In this document: piece after piece, positions 42,494 through 50,004 of the stretch
Layout: each line of letters starts with the position of its first letter
How positions within the stretch are numbered: the first letter of the stretch is position 1
NCBI RefSeq assembly: GCF_016722765.1
Contig: NZ_JAEQND010000016.1
Location: 68,287-132,286, forward strand
From: Ramlibacter alkalitolerans
GTDB taxonomy: Bacteria; Pseudomonadota; Gammaproteobacteria; Burkholderiales; Burkholderiaceae_C
Length of the DNA stretch: 64,000 bases
Reading direction: 5' to 3'
Program-made: the position numbers and the translations under genes
The notes under the pieces: generated by a model
Databases searched by the model: none
Told to the model about the DNA's origin: nothing
Seen by the model: the letters and a program-made list of their open reading frames with translations, nothing else

Positions 42494-42736
42494 CTACTTC
42501 ACGAACGGATTCGCGAAGACGAACATCATCGCCACGCCCACGCCGATCAGGAAGTTGGCGTCGATCAGGCCGGCGAGCAGGAACATCTTGGTCTGCAGCT
42601 CGTTCATCAGTTCAGGCTGGCGCACCGCGCCTTCGATGAAGCGGCCACCCATCGTGCCGATGCCCAGGCAGGCGCCGATCGCGCCCAGGCCGATGATGAG
42701 GCCGCACGCGACGGCGACGAGGCCGGTGTCTGTCAT
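42494..42736 (-). CDS. atpE: F0F1 ATP synthase subunit c, stand-alone copy
   Basis: An 80-residue hairpin of two membrane helices that forms the rotor ring of ATP synthase. The glycine helix GLIIGLGAIGACLGIGTMGG, the polar loop RQPELMNELQTK and the second helix with the ion-binding carboxylate in LLAGLIDANFLIGVG are all present. No other ATP synthase gene is near; the flanking genes are a phosphatase and folK. AAAGGAG sits before the ATG, so it should be translated. It may be an extra copy beside the atp operon or the only c gene; this cannot be decided here. Confidence 0.93.
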   Translation of the reverse strand: MTDTGLVAVACGLIIGLGAIGACLGIGTMGGRFIEGAVRQPELMNELQTKMFLLAGLIDANFLIGVGVAMMFVFANPFVK

Positions 42737-42781
42737 GGTGAGCTCCTTTCGTGTGGATGCCCCCATGGTGCGCACGCGAGG

Positions 42782-43267
42782 TCAGGCCGTCGATGACGCC
42801 CCAGGTAATGGCGCGATGCGCTGGTGCGCCACGGCGGCCAGATCGCGCGCGGCCACGCGCTCCGGCGCCAGTTCCGCCAGCGGCAGCAGCACGAAGGCGC
42901 GCTCGCGCAGCCGCGGATGCGGCACCGTCAGGACCGCACTGGCGATGCGCGCCGATCCGTACAGCAGCAGGTCCAGGTCCAGCGTGCGCGGGGCATTGCG
43001 GTACGGGCGCTCGCGCCCCGCAGCAAGCTCGATCGCCTGCAGCTGCCGCAGCAAGGCGAAGGCGTCGAGCGTCGTCTCCACCTGGGCGACCGCGTTGACG
43101 TAGTCGGGGCCGCCCGCATCGACCGGGGCGCTGCCGTAGAAGCGCGAGCTGCGCACCAGCCGCGTGCCGGGCGCCGTACCGATCGCAGTGAGCGCGGCGC
43201 GCAGTGCGGCCTGCGCGTCGCCCAGGTTGGCACCGAGCCCGACGAAGGCGGTGACCGGCTCGCGCAT
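42782..43267 (-). CDS. folK: 2-Amino-4-hydroxy-6-hydroxymethyldihydropteridine pyrophosphokinase
   Basis: A 161-residue HPPK, which transfers pyrophosphate from ATP to the pterin in folate synthesis. AFVGLGANLGDAQAALRAAL, SSRFYGSAPVDAGGPDYVNAVAQVET and the signature RTLDLDLLLYG followed by VLTVPHPRLRERAFVLLPLAELAP are complete. It lies 9 bases after the pcnB stop and is probably co-transcribed with it, a usual Burkholderiales arrangement. Confidence 0.97.
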   Translation of the reverse strand: MREPVTAFVGLGANLGDAQAALRAALTAIGTAPGTRLVRSSRFYGSAPVDAGGPDYVNAVAQVETTLDAFALLRQLQAIELAAGRERPYRNAPRTLDLDLLLYGSARIASAVLTVPHPRLRERAFVLLPLAELAPERVAARDLAAVAHQRIAPLPGASSTA

Positions 43268-43276
43268 GGCGCGCGC

Positions 43277-44869
43277 CTAGTCGGCCGGCCCGGCGCCGGA
43301 GCCTTCGGACGGCTGCCCCGCGCCCTGCCCGGCGGGCTTGCGGCGGCGCCGGCGCCGCTTGCGCGGCGCGTCGCCGGCCCCGGCCTCGGCAGGTGCGGCT
43401 TCGTCCTGCGCAGCCCCGTCGGCACGCGCAGCGCGCTGCCGCGGCGCCGGCGCTTCCGCCGCACCGTCTTCCGGCCGCTTCTTCGGCCCGCGCACGCGGC
43501 GCTGGCGATGCTGCTCCTCGCGCAGCGCCTCCACCAGGTCCTCGCGCACCGCGTCGCTCGCCTGGCTGAACTCCTGCCACCAGTCGGCCAGCGTGACGTC
43601 GACCTCGCCGATGTCGGCGCGCAGGCGCATGAAGTCGAAGCCGGCGCGAAAGCGCGGCTGCTCCGCCAGGCTGAAGGGCGTGTGGCCGCCGCGCTTCTCG
43701 AAGCGCGGCTGCATCATCCAGATCTCGCGCATGTCGGCGCCCAGCTTGCCGCGCCCGGAGATGTCGCCGATGCGGGCATCGAACACCTCGTCGATCGCGG
43801 CCTGCAGCGCGGGGAAGGGATGCTCCCGGCGCGCCACCCGGTCGGCCCAGCCGTCGCGCACGTCGGCCCACAGCACGCACGCCAGCAGGAAGCTGGGCGC
43901 GACCGGCTTGTCCTCGCCCACGCGGCGATCGGTGTCCTGCAGCGCCGCGCGCACGAAGGGCTGCTCGGCGCGCTCGACCACCAGGTCCAGCAGCGGATAG
44001 ATGCCGGAGGCCATCCCGAGCTGCTTCAGCTGCTCGATGGTCGCCAGCGAATGGCCGGTCTGCAGCAGCTTGAGCATCTCGTCGAACAGGCGGCTTTGCG
44101 GCACCTCGTTGAGCAGCGGCAGCGAGGGCAGCAGCGGCGTCTTCGTCTTGGGTTCGAACTTGAAGCCCAGGCCGGCGAGCTTGGCGGCGAAGCGCACGGC
44201 GCGGATGATCCGCACCGGATCCTCGCGGTAGCGGGTGGCCGGGTCGCCGATCATGCGCAGCAGGCGCTTCTTCGCGTCGGCGATGCCGTTGTGGTAATCC
44301 ACCACGATCCGGGTTTCCGGGTCGTAGTACATCGCGTTGATGGTGAAGTCGCGCCGCGCGGCGTCTTCTTCCTGCGGGCCCCAGACGTTGTCGCGCAGCA
44401 CGCGGCCGCTCGAATGAACCGCGTGGTGCATGCCCGCGAGTTCCGCCTTGCTGGTGCGTTCGTTGCCTTCGACCGATTCGGCCGCGGCGGCGTCCATGTA
44501 GGCGCGGAAGGTCGAGACCTCGATCACCTCGTGCTCGCGCCCCCGCCCGAACACCACGTGCACGATGCGGAAGCGCCGCCCGATGATGAAGGCGCGCCGG
44601 AACAGCGACTTGACTTCCTCCGGCGTGGCGCTGGTCGCGACGTCGAAATCCTTGGGCCGCAGGCCGAGCAGCAGGTCGCGCACGGCGCCGCCCACGATGT
44701 AGGCCTCGAAGCCCGCTTCCTTGAGGGTGTGGACCACGCTGAGCGCGCGGTCGTCGACCAGGGTCGGGTCGATGCCGTGCTGCTCGGGGCCGACCTCCTG
44801 GCGTTTGCCGAACTTCGGCTTGCGGCCGCTTGCGCCCGCGATGAGCTTGTCGATGAACTTTTTGATCAT
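43277..44869 (-). CDS. pcnB: Poly(A) polymerase I
   Basis: A 530-residue polynucleotide adenylyltransferase that adds 3' poly(A) tails and so targets RNA for decay. The nucleotidyltransferase signature is YIVGGAVRDLLLGLRPKDFDVATSATPEEV, followed by FRRAFIIGRRFRIVHVVFGRG and RRDFTINAMYYDP; RYREDPVRIIRAVRFAAKL is the RNA-binding block. The C-terminal 80 residues are Ala/Glu-rich, then strongly basic (PRKRRRRRRKPAGQG), typical of PcnB. Its ATG overlaps the stop of the HAD phosphatase gene by four bases. Confidence 0.96.
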   Translation of the reverse strand: MIKKFIDKLIAGASGRKPKFGKRQEVGPEQHGIDPTLVDDRALSVVHTLKEAGFEAYIVGGAVRDLLLGLRPKDFDVATSATPEEVKSLFRRAFIIGRRFRIVHVVFGRGREHEVIEVSTFRAYMDAAAAESVEGNERTSKAELAGMHHAVHSSGRVLRDNVWGPQEEDAARRDFTINAMYYDPETRIVVDYHNGIADAKKRLLRMIGDPATRYREDPVRIIRAVRFAAKLAGLGFKFEPKTKTPLLPSLPLLNEVPQSRLFDEMLKLLQTGHSLATIEQLKQLGMASGIYPLLDLVVERAEQPFVRAALQDTDRRVGEDKPVAPSFLLACVLWADVRDGWADRVARREHPFPALQAAIDEVFDARIGDISGRGKLGADMREIWMMQPRFEKRGGHTPFSLAEQPRFRAGFDFMRLRADIGEVDVTLADWWQEFSQASDAVREDLVEALREEQHRQRRVRGPKKRPEDGAAEAPAPRQRAARADGAAQDEAAPAEAGAGDAPRKRRRRRRKPAGQGAGQPSEGSGAGPAD

Positions 44870-45552
44870 TCTCTGTCGAAGAGGTCGAGTATGCGCCAGC
44901 CGCGCTCCAGCGCGATGGCGCGCAGGCGCGGATCCGGGTTGGTGGCCACCGGATGGTCCACCTGCTCCAGCAGGGGCAGGTCGTTCGTGGAGTCGGAATA
45001 GAAGGTGGATTCGACGTCCAGCCAGTCCAGGCCGCGCTCGGCCAGCCACTGGGTGACGCGCACCACCTTGCCGTCGCGCATGGAAGGCACGCCGGCGATC
45101 TCGCCGGTGATCCAGCCGGATGCGTCGCGCTCCAGCTCGACGGCGATCAGCTCCGGCACGTCGAAGGCCGCAGCGATGGGACGCGTGACCAGCTCGTTGG
45201 TGGCCGTGACGATGGCGACCAGGTCGCCGCGCTGCTGGTGCCCGCGCACCAGGTCCAGCGCCGCCTGCCGCAGCCTGGGTGCGATCCACTGCTGCATGAA
45301 GCGCGCGTGCGCCTCGCGGTAGGCCTCGGCGCCGCGGGTGCGCAGCGCCTCCACGGCGAAGCGCACGTAGTCGTGCACGTCCAGCGTGCCGGCCAGGTAG
45401 TGCGCGTAGAACGCGTCGTTGCGGCGCTTGAACTCCACCGGGTCGGTCCAGCCGATCTGCTGCGTGAACTCGCCCCAGGAATAGTCGGAGTCGATCGGCA
45501 GCAGCGTGTGGTCGAGGTCGAACAGCGCGATCTGTGTTTTGGGCGGACTCAC
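44866..45552 (-). CDS. HAD-IB family hydrolase (SerB-like phosphatase)
   Basis: A 228-residue haloacid-dehalogenase phosphatase. Motif I is ALFDLDHTLLPIDSD with the nucleophile and acid aspartates, motif II is in IVTATNELV, and motif III/IV in SMRDGKVVRV and FYSDSTNDLPLLE. The group includes phosphoserine and related phosphatases; the substrate here is unknown. The start is a GTG that overlaps the hda stop as GTGA, and its own stop overlaps pcnB as ATGA. Confidence 0.92.
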   Translation of the reverse strand: MSPPKTQIALFDLDHTLLPIDSDYSWGEFTQQIGWTDPVEFKRRNDAFYAHYLAGTLDVHDYVRFAVEALRTRGAEAYREAHARFMQQWIAPRLRQAALDLVRGHQQRGDLVAIVTATNELVTRPIAAAFDVPELIAVELERDASGWITGEIAGVPSMRDGKVVRVTQWLAERGLDWLDVESTFYSDSTNDLPLLEQVDHPVATNPDPRLRAIALERGWRILDLFDRE

Positions 45553-46223
45553 TCGTTCTCCAGCATGGCCTTGACGAGGGGAATGGTGATGGCGCGCTGC
45601 GCCTGCAGGGCGTAGGCGTCCAGGTGCTCCAGCAGCAGCATGAGGCTGCCGAGGTCGCGCGAGAAGCGGTGCAGGATGAAATCCATCACCTCGTCGCGCA
45701 GGAACAGGCCGCGCGCATCCGCCGCCTGCCGCAGCACCGCGCGGCGCTCGGGCTCGGACAGCACGTGCAGCTCGAACACGTGGCCCCAGCCCAGGCGCGT
45801 GCGCAGGTCCTCGCGCAGCGCCAGCCGGGCCGGCGGCAGCGCACCGGCGGCAAGCACGCCGCGCTGCAGCGCCTGCGCCTGCACGAACCAGCTGAAGGCG
45901 GCGTGCTGCTGCACGGCGCCATAGCGCTCCACGTCGTCCAGCAGGACCACGGCCCAGCGCTCGTCGAAGGGCGGGGGCTCCGCCATCTGCGGGTCCAGCC
46001 AGCCGGTGCGCGCGCCCTGCTCGCGCAGGCACTCCTGCACCGCCTTGAGCAGGTGCGTCCTGCCGCTGCCGGGCGCGCCCCACAGGTAGGTCGGCACCGG
46101 GGAGCGCGTCGGGCTGCCGGCCCAGAGCTGCAGGTGGCTCCAGGCTGCCTCGTTGGGGCCGGCGAGGAAGCTGGCGAAGGTGGGCGCGCGGGCCAGGCCG
46201 ATGTCGAGGGGCAACTGCTTCAT
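45549..46223 (-). CDS. hda: DnaA regulatory inactivator Hda
   Basis: A 224-residue AAA+ protein related to DnaA domain III that, with the beta clamp, promotes ATP hydrolysis by DnaA and so limits re-initiation. The N-terminus MKQLPLDIGL is the clamp-binding motif (QLxLxL type). The nucleotide loop LWGAPGSGRTHLLKA has Arg in place of Lys, as is common in Hda. The sensor region RLALREDLRTRLGWGHVFEL is present. It is linked by overlap to the HAD gene downstream. Confidence 0.94.
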   Translation of the reverse strand: MKQLPLDIGLARAPTFASFLAGPNEAAWSHLQLWAGSPTRSPVPTYLWGAPGSGRTHLLKAVQECLREQGARTGWLDPQMAEPPPFDERWAVVLLDDVERYGAVQQHAAFSWFVQAQALQRGVLAAGALPPARLALREDLRTRLGWGHVFELHVLSEPERRAVLRQAADARGLFLRDEVMDFILHRFSRDLGSLMLLLEHLDAYALQAQRAITIPLVKAMLENE

Positions 46224-46231
46224 GCTGCTGG

Positions 46232-47302
46232 CTAGCTGTGGTACAGCTTGCTGGCGAAATAGCCGCTGCGCATGCGCCGGATCGCCACCAGCAGGACCGC
46301 GCTGGCAGGCAGCGCGACGAGCACGCCCACGAAGCCGAACAGCTGCCCGAACGCGAGCAGCGCGAAGATCACCGCCAGCGGATGCAGGCCGATGCGCTCG
46401 CCCACCAGCCGCGGCGTGAGGAAGAAGCCTTCGAACACCTGGCCCGTACCGTACACGATGCCGACCATGAGGAAGGCCTTGGCCGAACCGAATTCCAGCA
46501 GGCCCGCCACCACCGCCAGGATCAGCCCGATGCCGAAGCCCACATACGGCACGAACATGGCCAGGCCGGTGAAGATCCCGATCGGCACCGACAGGTCGAG
46601 GCCGAACAGCGCCAGCCCGGTGCTGTAGAAGATCGCCATCGTCACCATCACCAGCAGCTGGCCGCGCAGGTACTGGCCCAGCACCTCGTCGGCCTCCGAA
46701 CTGAAGGCATCGACGCCCGGGCGGGCGCGCGGCGGCACCAGTTCCAGCACCCGCGCCACCAGCTGCTTCCAGTCCAGCAGGAGGTAGAACAAGGCCACGG
46801 GCACCAGCAACGCATTGCCCGCCAGCACCACGGCGAGGCCGCCGCCGATCTTCAGCGAAGACCAAAGGGAGCCGAAGCTGTCGCTCCAGTTCGTCTGCAG
46901 GTAGTCCATGAGCTGCGCGCGCAGGCTCCCCAGGTCCAGCGAGATGCGCACGCCGAACTGCGCCAGCCAGGGCGAGAGGCTGCCGTGCAGCTTGTCGAAC
47001 AGCACCGGGATCTGCTGGCGCATCAGCGGCAGCTCCTTCAGCAGCACGGGCAGCACCAGCAGCAGCAGCGACAGCACCGCGATCACCAGCAGCAGTTCGA
47101 CCAGGATCACGGCCAGCACGCGCGGCAGGCGGCCCCGCCACAGGGCGTCGAGCCGGTCGACCAGGGGCGTGAGCGCATAGGCCAGCACCGAGGCGATGAT
47201 GAAGGGCGTGAGCACCGGCCCCAGCGCGCGCAAGGCCAGCAGCGCCAGGACGGCGATGGCCGCCCAGGCCGCGGCCCGTTTCTGCGTGGGGGTGAATTGC
47301 AT
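46232..47302 (-). CDS. AI-2E family transporter (PerM/YdiK type)
   Basis: A 356-residue permease with about eight membrane helices. TPFIIASVLAYALTPLVDRL, the large periplasmic region with LLKELPLMRQQIPVLFDKL, and PIGIFTGLAMFVPYVGFGIGLILAVVAGL and GERIGLHPLAVIFALLAFGQLFGFVGVLVALPASAVLLV are typical. Despite the family name, a role in autoinducer-2 export has been shown only for few members. It sits upstream of hda (8-base gap) and is divergent from purM. Confidence 0.92.
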   Translation of the reverse strand: MQFTPTQKRAAAWAAIAVLALLALRALGPVLTPFIIASVLAYALTPLVDRLDALWRGRLPRVLAVILVELLLVIAVLSLLLLVLPVLLKELPLMRQQIPVLFDKLHGSLSPWLAQFGVRISLDLGSLRAQLMDYLQTNWSDSFGSLWSSLKIGGGLAVVLAGNALLVPVALFYLLLDWKQLVARVLELVPPRARPGVDAFSSEADEVLGQYLRGQLLVMVTMAIFYSTGLALFGLDLSVPIGIFTGLAMFVPYVGFGIGLILAVVAGLLEFGSAKAFLMVGIVYGTGQVFEGFFLTPRLVGERIGLHPLAVIFALLAFGQLFGFVGVLVALPASAVLLVAIRRMRSGYFASKLYHS

Positions 47303-47391
47303 GCGTGGCGGTCCACTCCGGGGACTCGAAGACACTAGAATCAGCCGCAAATTCTATCGGCCGGCGCCATGCGCTCCGGCTGCGCACCCGC

Positions 47392-48429
47392 ATGAACGCT
47401 TCCCCCCTCTCGTACAAGGATGCCGGCGTCGACATCGATGCCGGCGACGCGCTGGTCGAACGCATCAAGCCGCTGGCCAGGAAAACCATGCGCGAAGGCG
47501 TGCTGGCGGGCATCGGCGGCTTCGGCGCGCTGTTCGAAGTGCCCAAGCGCTACCAGGAACCGGTGCTGGTGAGCGGCACCGACGGCGTGGGCACCAAGCT
47601 CAAGCTCGCCTTCGAGTGGAACATGCACGACACGGTGGGCATCGACTTGGTGGCCATGAGCGTGAACGACGTGCTGGTGCAGGGGGCCGAGCCGCTGTTC
47701 TTCCTCGATTACTTCGCCTGCGGCAAGCTCGATGTCGACACCGCGGCGGCGGTGGTCGGCGGCATCGCGCGCGGCTGCGAGCTCGCGGGCTGCGCCCTGA
47801 TCGGCGGCGAGACGGCGGAGATGCCGGGCATGTATCCGGCGGGCGAATACGACCTGGCCGGCTTCGCGGTCGGCGTGGTGGAGAAGTCGCGCATCCTCGC
47901 CGGGCAGGACGTGCAGGAAGGCGACATCGTGCTGGGGCTGGCCTCCAGCGGCGTGCACTCCAACGGCTTCTCGCTGGTGCGCAAGTGCATCGAACGCGCC
48001 GGCGCGCAGGCGCCCGCGACGCTCGATGGCCGCCCGTTCCGCGAGGCCGTGATGGAGCCCACCCGCATCTACGTGAAGAACGTGCTGGCGGCGCTCGCCA
48101 GCCACGCGGGCGGCATCAAGGCGCTGGCCCACATCACGGGGGGCGGCCTGCTGGAGAACATCCCGCGCGTGCTGCCCGATGGCCTGGCGGCGCAACTGCG
48201 CCTGGGCAGCTGGCCGCGCAGCGAGCTGTTCGCCTGGCTGCAGGCCACCGCCGCCATCGACGACCACGAGATGAACCGCACCTTCAACAACGGCATCGGC
48301 ATGGTGCTGGTGGTCGCGCCGGCGCAAGCCGCCGACGTGGCCGAGACGCTGCGCCTGGCCGGCGAGACGGTGCACGAGATCGGCCGCATCGCGCCGCGCG
48401 CCTCGGGAGCCGCCGTCACGCTGGCCTGA
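47392..48429 (+). CDS. purM: Phosphoribosylformylglycinamidine cyclo-ligase (AIR synthetase)
   Basis: A 345-residue enzyme that closes the imidazole ring in purine synthesis using ATP. SYKDAGVDIDAGDALVERIKPLARKTMREGVLAGIGGFGALFEV, VSGTDGVGTKLKLAF, DLVAMSVNDVLVQGAEPLFFLDYFACG and LIGGETAEMPGMY are the universal PurM blocks; HITGGGLLENIPRVLP closes the second domain. The start MNASPLSYKDAG is the one that begins family similarity. A TAGAAT about 50 bases upstream (47336-47341) could be its -10 box, with no clear -35. Confidence 0.97.
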   Translation: MNASPLSYKDAGVDIDAGDALVERIKPLARKTMREGVLAGIGGFGALFEVPKRYQEPVLVSGTDGVGTKLKLAFEWNMHDTVGIDLVAMSVNDVLVQGAEPLFFLDYFACGKLDVDTAAAVVGGIARGCELAGCALIGGETAEMPGMYPAGEYDLAGFAVGVVEKSRILAGQDVQEGDIVLGLASSGVHSNGFSLVRKCIERAGAQAPATLDGRPFREAVMEPTRIYVKNVLAALASHAGGIKALAHITGGGLLENIPRVLPDGLAAQLRLGSWPRSELFAWLQATAAIDDHEMNRTFNNGIGMVLVVAPAQAADVAETLRLAGETVHEIGRIAPRASGAAVTLA

Positions 48430-48436
48430 GGCGCGG

Positions 48437-49627
48437 ATGGAGCGCGCCGCCCCCCGGCTGCCCGCAAGCATCTGGGCGCTCGGCTTCGTGAGCCTGCTGA
48501 TGGACGTCTCGTCGGAGATGATCCACAGCCTGCTGCCCGTCTTCCTGGTGAGCGGCCTGGGCGCCAGCATGGTGGCGGTGGGCGTGATCGAAGGCCTGGC
48601 GGAGGCCACCGCGCTGGTCATGAAGGTGTTCTCCGGCGCCTGGAGCGACTGGCTCGGCAAGCGCAAGCCGCTGGCGGTGCTGGGCTACGGCCTGGGCGCC
48701 GTCTCCAAGCCGCTGTTCGCCCTGGCCACCAGCACCGGCATGGTGCTGGGCGCGCGCCTGATCGACCGCGTCGGCAAGGGCCTGCGCGGCGCGCCGCGCG
48801 ACGCGCTGGTGGCCGACCTGGTGGCGCCGCAGCAGCGCGGTGCCGCCTACGGCCTGCGGCAGTCGCTCGATACGGTCGGCGCCTTCCTCGGCCCCCTGAT
48901 CGCCGTGGCCCTGATGCTGCTGTGGGCCGACGACTTCCACGCCGTGTTCTGGGTCGCCGTGATTCCCGGCCTGCTGTCGGTGGCGCTGCTCGCCTTCGGC
49001 GTGCGCGAGCCGGAAGCGCCCGCCGGCACGAAGCGCGTCAACCCGATCCGGCGCGAGAACCTGCGCCAGCTCGCGCCCGCGTACTGGTGGGTGGTGGGAC
49101 TCGGTGCGGTCTTCACGCTGGCGCGCTTCAGCGAGGCCTTCCTGGTGCTGCGGGCGCAGCAGGGCGGGCTCGCCATCGCCTGGGCGCCGCTGGTGCTGAT
49201 CGCGATGAACGTCGTCTATTCGGTGGGCGCGTATCCCTTCGGCAAGCTGGCCGACACGGTCTCGCACCGCAAGCTGCTGGCCATCGGCCTCGCGGTGCTG
49301 ATCGCCGCCGACCTGGCACTGGCCGCCGCCGACCGCGGCGTGCTGCTGTGGGCCGGCATCGCGCTGTGGGGCCTGCACATGGCACTCACGCAAGGACTGC
49401 TGGCGACCATGGTGGCCGACACGGCGCCGGCGCAGCTGCGCGGCACGGCCTTCGGCGTCTTCAACCTCGCCAGCGGCATCGCGCTGCTGCTGGCCAGCGG
49501 CCTGGCGGGCTGGCTGTGGGACCGCTTCGGCGCGCCCGCCACCTTCGCCGCCGGCGCGCTGCTGTGCGTGCTGGCCCTGGGCCTGATGGCGTCCCCCCGG
49601 CTCGCCCGCAGCGGCCGCGGCGCCTGA
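48437..49627 (+). CDS. MFS transporter
   Basis: A 396-residue major facilitator protein with about twelve helices. MDVSSEMIHSLLPVFLVSGLGAS, EGLAEATALVMKVFSGAWSDWLGKRKPLAVLGYGLGA (loop 2-3 motif) and RLIDRVGKGLRGAPRDALVADLV are typical of the subgroup sometimes annotated as yfkF/YbfB-like exporters of unknown substrate. It begins 7 bases after purM with GAGG upstream, so it may be co-transcribed. Its stop codon is also the left TGA flanking the element at 49628. Confidence 0.87.
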   Translation: MERAAPRLPASIWALGFVSLLMDVSSEMIHSLLPVFLVSGLGASMVAVGVIEGLAEATALVMKVFSGAWSDWLGKRKPLAVLGYGLGAVSKPLFALATSTGMVLGARLIDRVGKGLRGAPRDALVADLVAPQQRGAAYGLRQSLDTVGAFLGPLIAVALMLLWADDFHAVFWVAVIPGLLSVALLAFGVREPEAPAGTKRVNPIRRENLRQLAPAYWWVVGLGAVFTLARFSEAFLVLRAQQGGLAIAWAPLVLIAMNVVYSVGAYPFGKLADTVSHRKLLAIGLAVLIAADLALAAADRGVLLWAGIALWGLHMALTQGLLATMVADTAPAQLRGTAFGVFNLASGIALLLASGLAGWLWDRFGAPATFAAGALLCVLALGLMASPRLARSGRGA

Positions 49628-49847
49628 GAAGCTGTGAACGAATTGCTCGCACCCGCGTGAGGCCGCCATGAACCTCCTTGTGCTCTCAGGGCCGCGCCCA
49701 GCGGCCTCACCCTTCGGGCCGAGGCGCCTCGGGGCGCATGCCGTCGTTGCGCCCCTTGCCCAGGCGGCCAGCCTGGGCTGCGGGCCGCGCCTAGGCCTGC
49801 ACCCCGATGCACCCCGTCGCGGGCACGATCAATTCATTCACAGCTTC
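49628..49847. mobile_element. 220-base MITE-like element with terminal inverted repeats
   Basis: The ends are inverted copies: GAAGCTGTGAACGAATTG on the left and CAATTCATTCACAGCTTC on the right, one mismatch in 18. A TGA triplet lies directly on both sides (49625-49627 and 49848-49850), which could be a target duplication. Inside are further GC-rich inverted segments but no transposase; short open frames end in HDQFIHSF on one strand and begin near CEQFVHSF on the other, simply reading the ends. Size and structure fit a non-autonomous element. Confidence 0.55.
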
Positions 49848-49932
49848 TGAGGCGGCCGCGCCACGCGGCGCCACCTCCGGTCGGTGACGAGCGGCAATCC
49901 CTTGACGGGTATCAAGCCCGGCGGGCGGCCTC

Positions 49933-49962
49933 TTAACATTCAGTAACTGTTTTCCCTAAGCT
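49933..49962 (+). promoter_or_regulatory. Possible promoter of the substrate-binding protein gene
   Basis: TTAACA (49933-49938) and TAAGCT (49957-49962) are separated by 18 bases, in an AT-richer patch about 43 bases before the ATG. The -35 is good and the -10 poor. Nothing else in the 155 bases after the inverted-repeat element looks like a promoter. Confidence 0.3.
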
Positions 49963-50004
49963 CCCCTCCAAGCCTGAAGCCGGGCGAACCGAAGAGAGGG
50001 ATCC

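Noticed and set aside
49668..49850. 60-residue frame inside the 220-base element
   Set aside because: It only reads the inverted-repeat element and its end; no protein family or ribosome site supports it.
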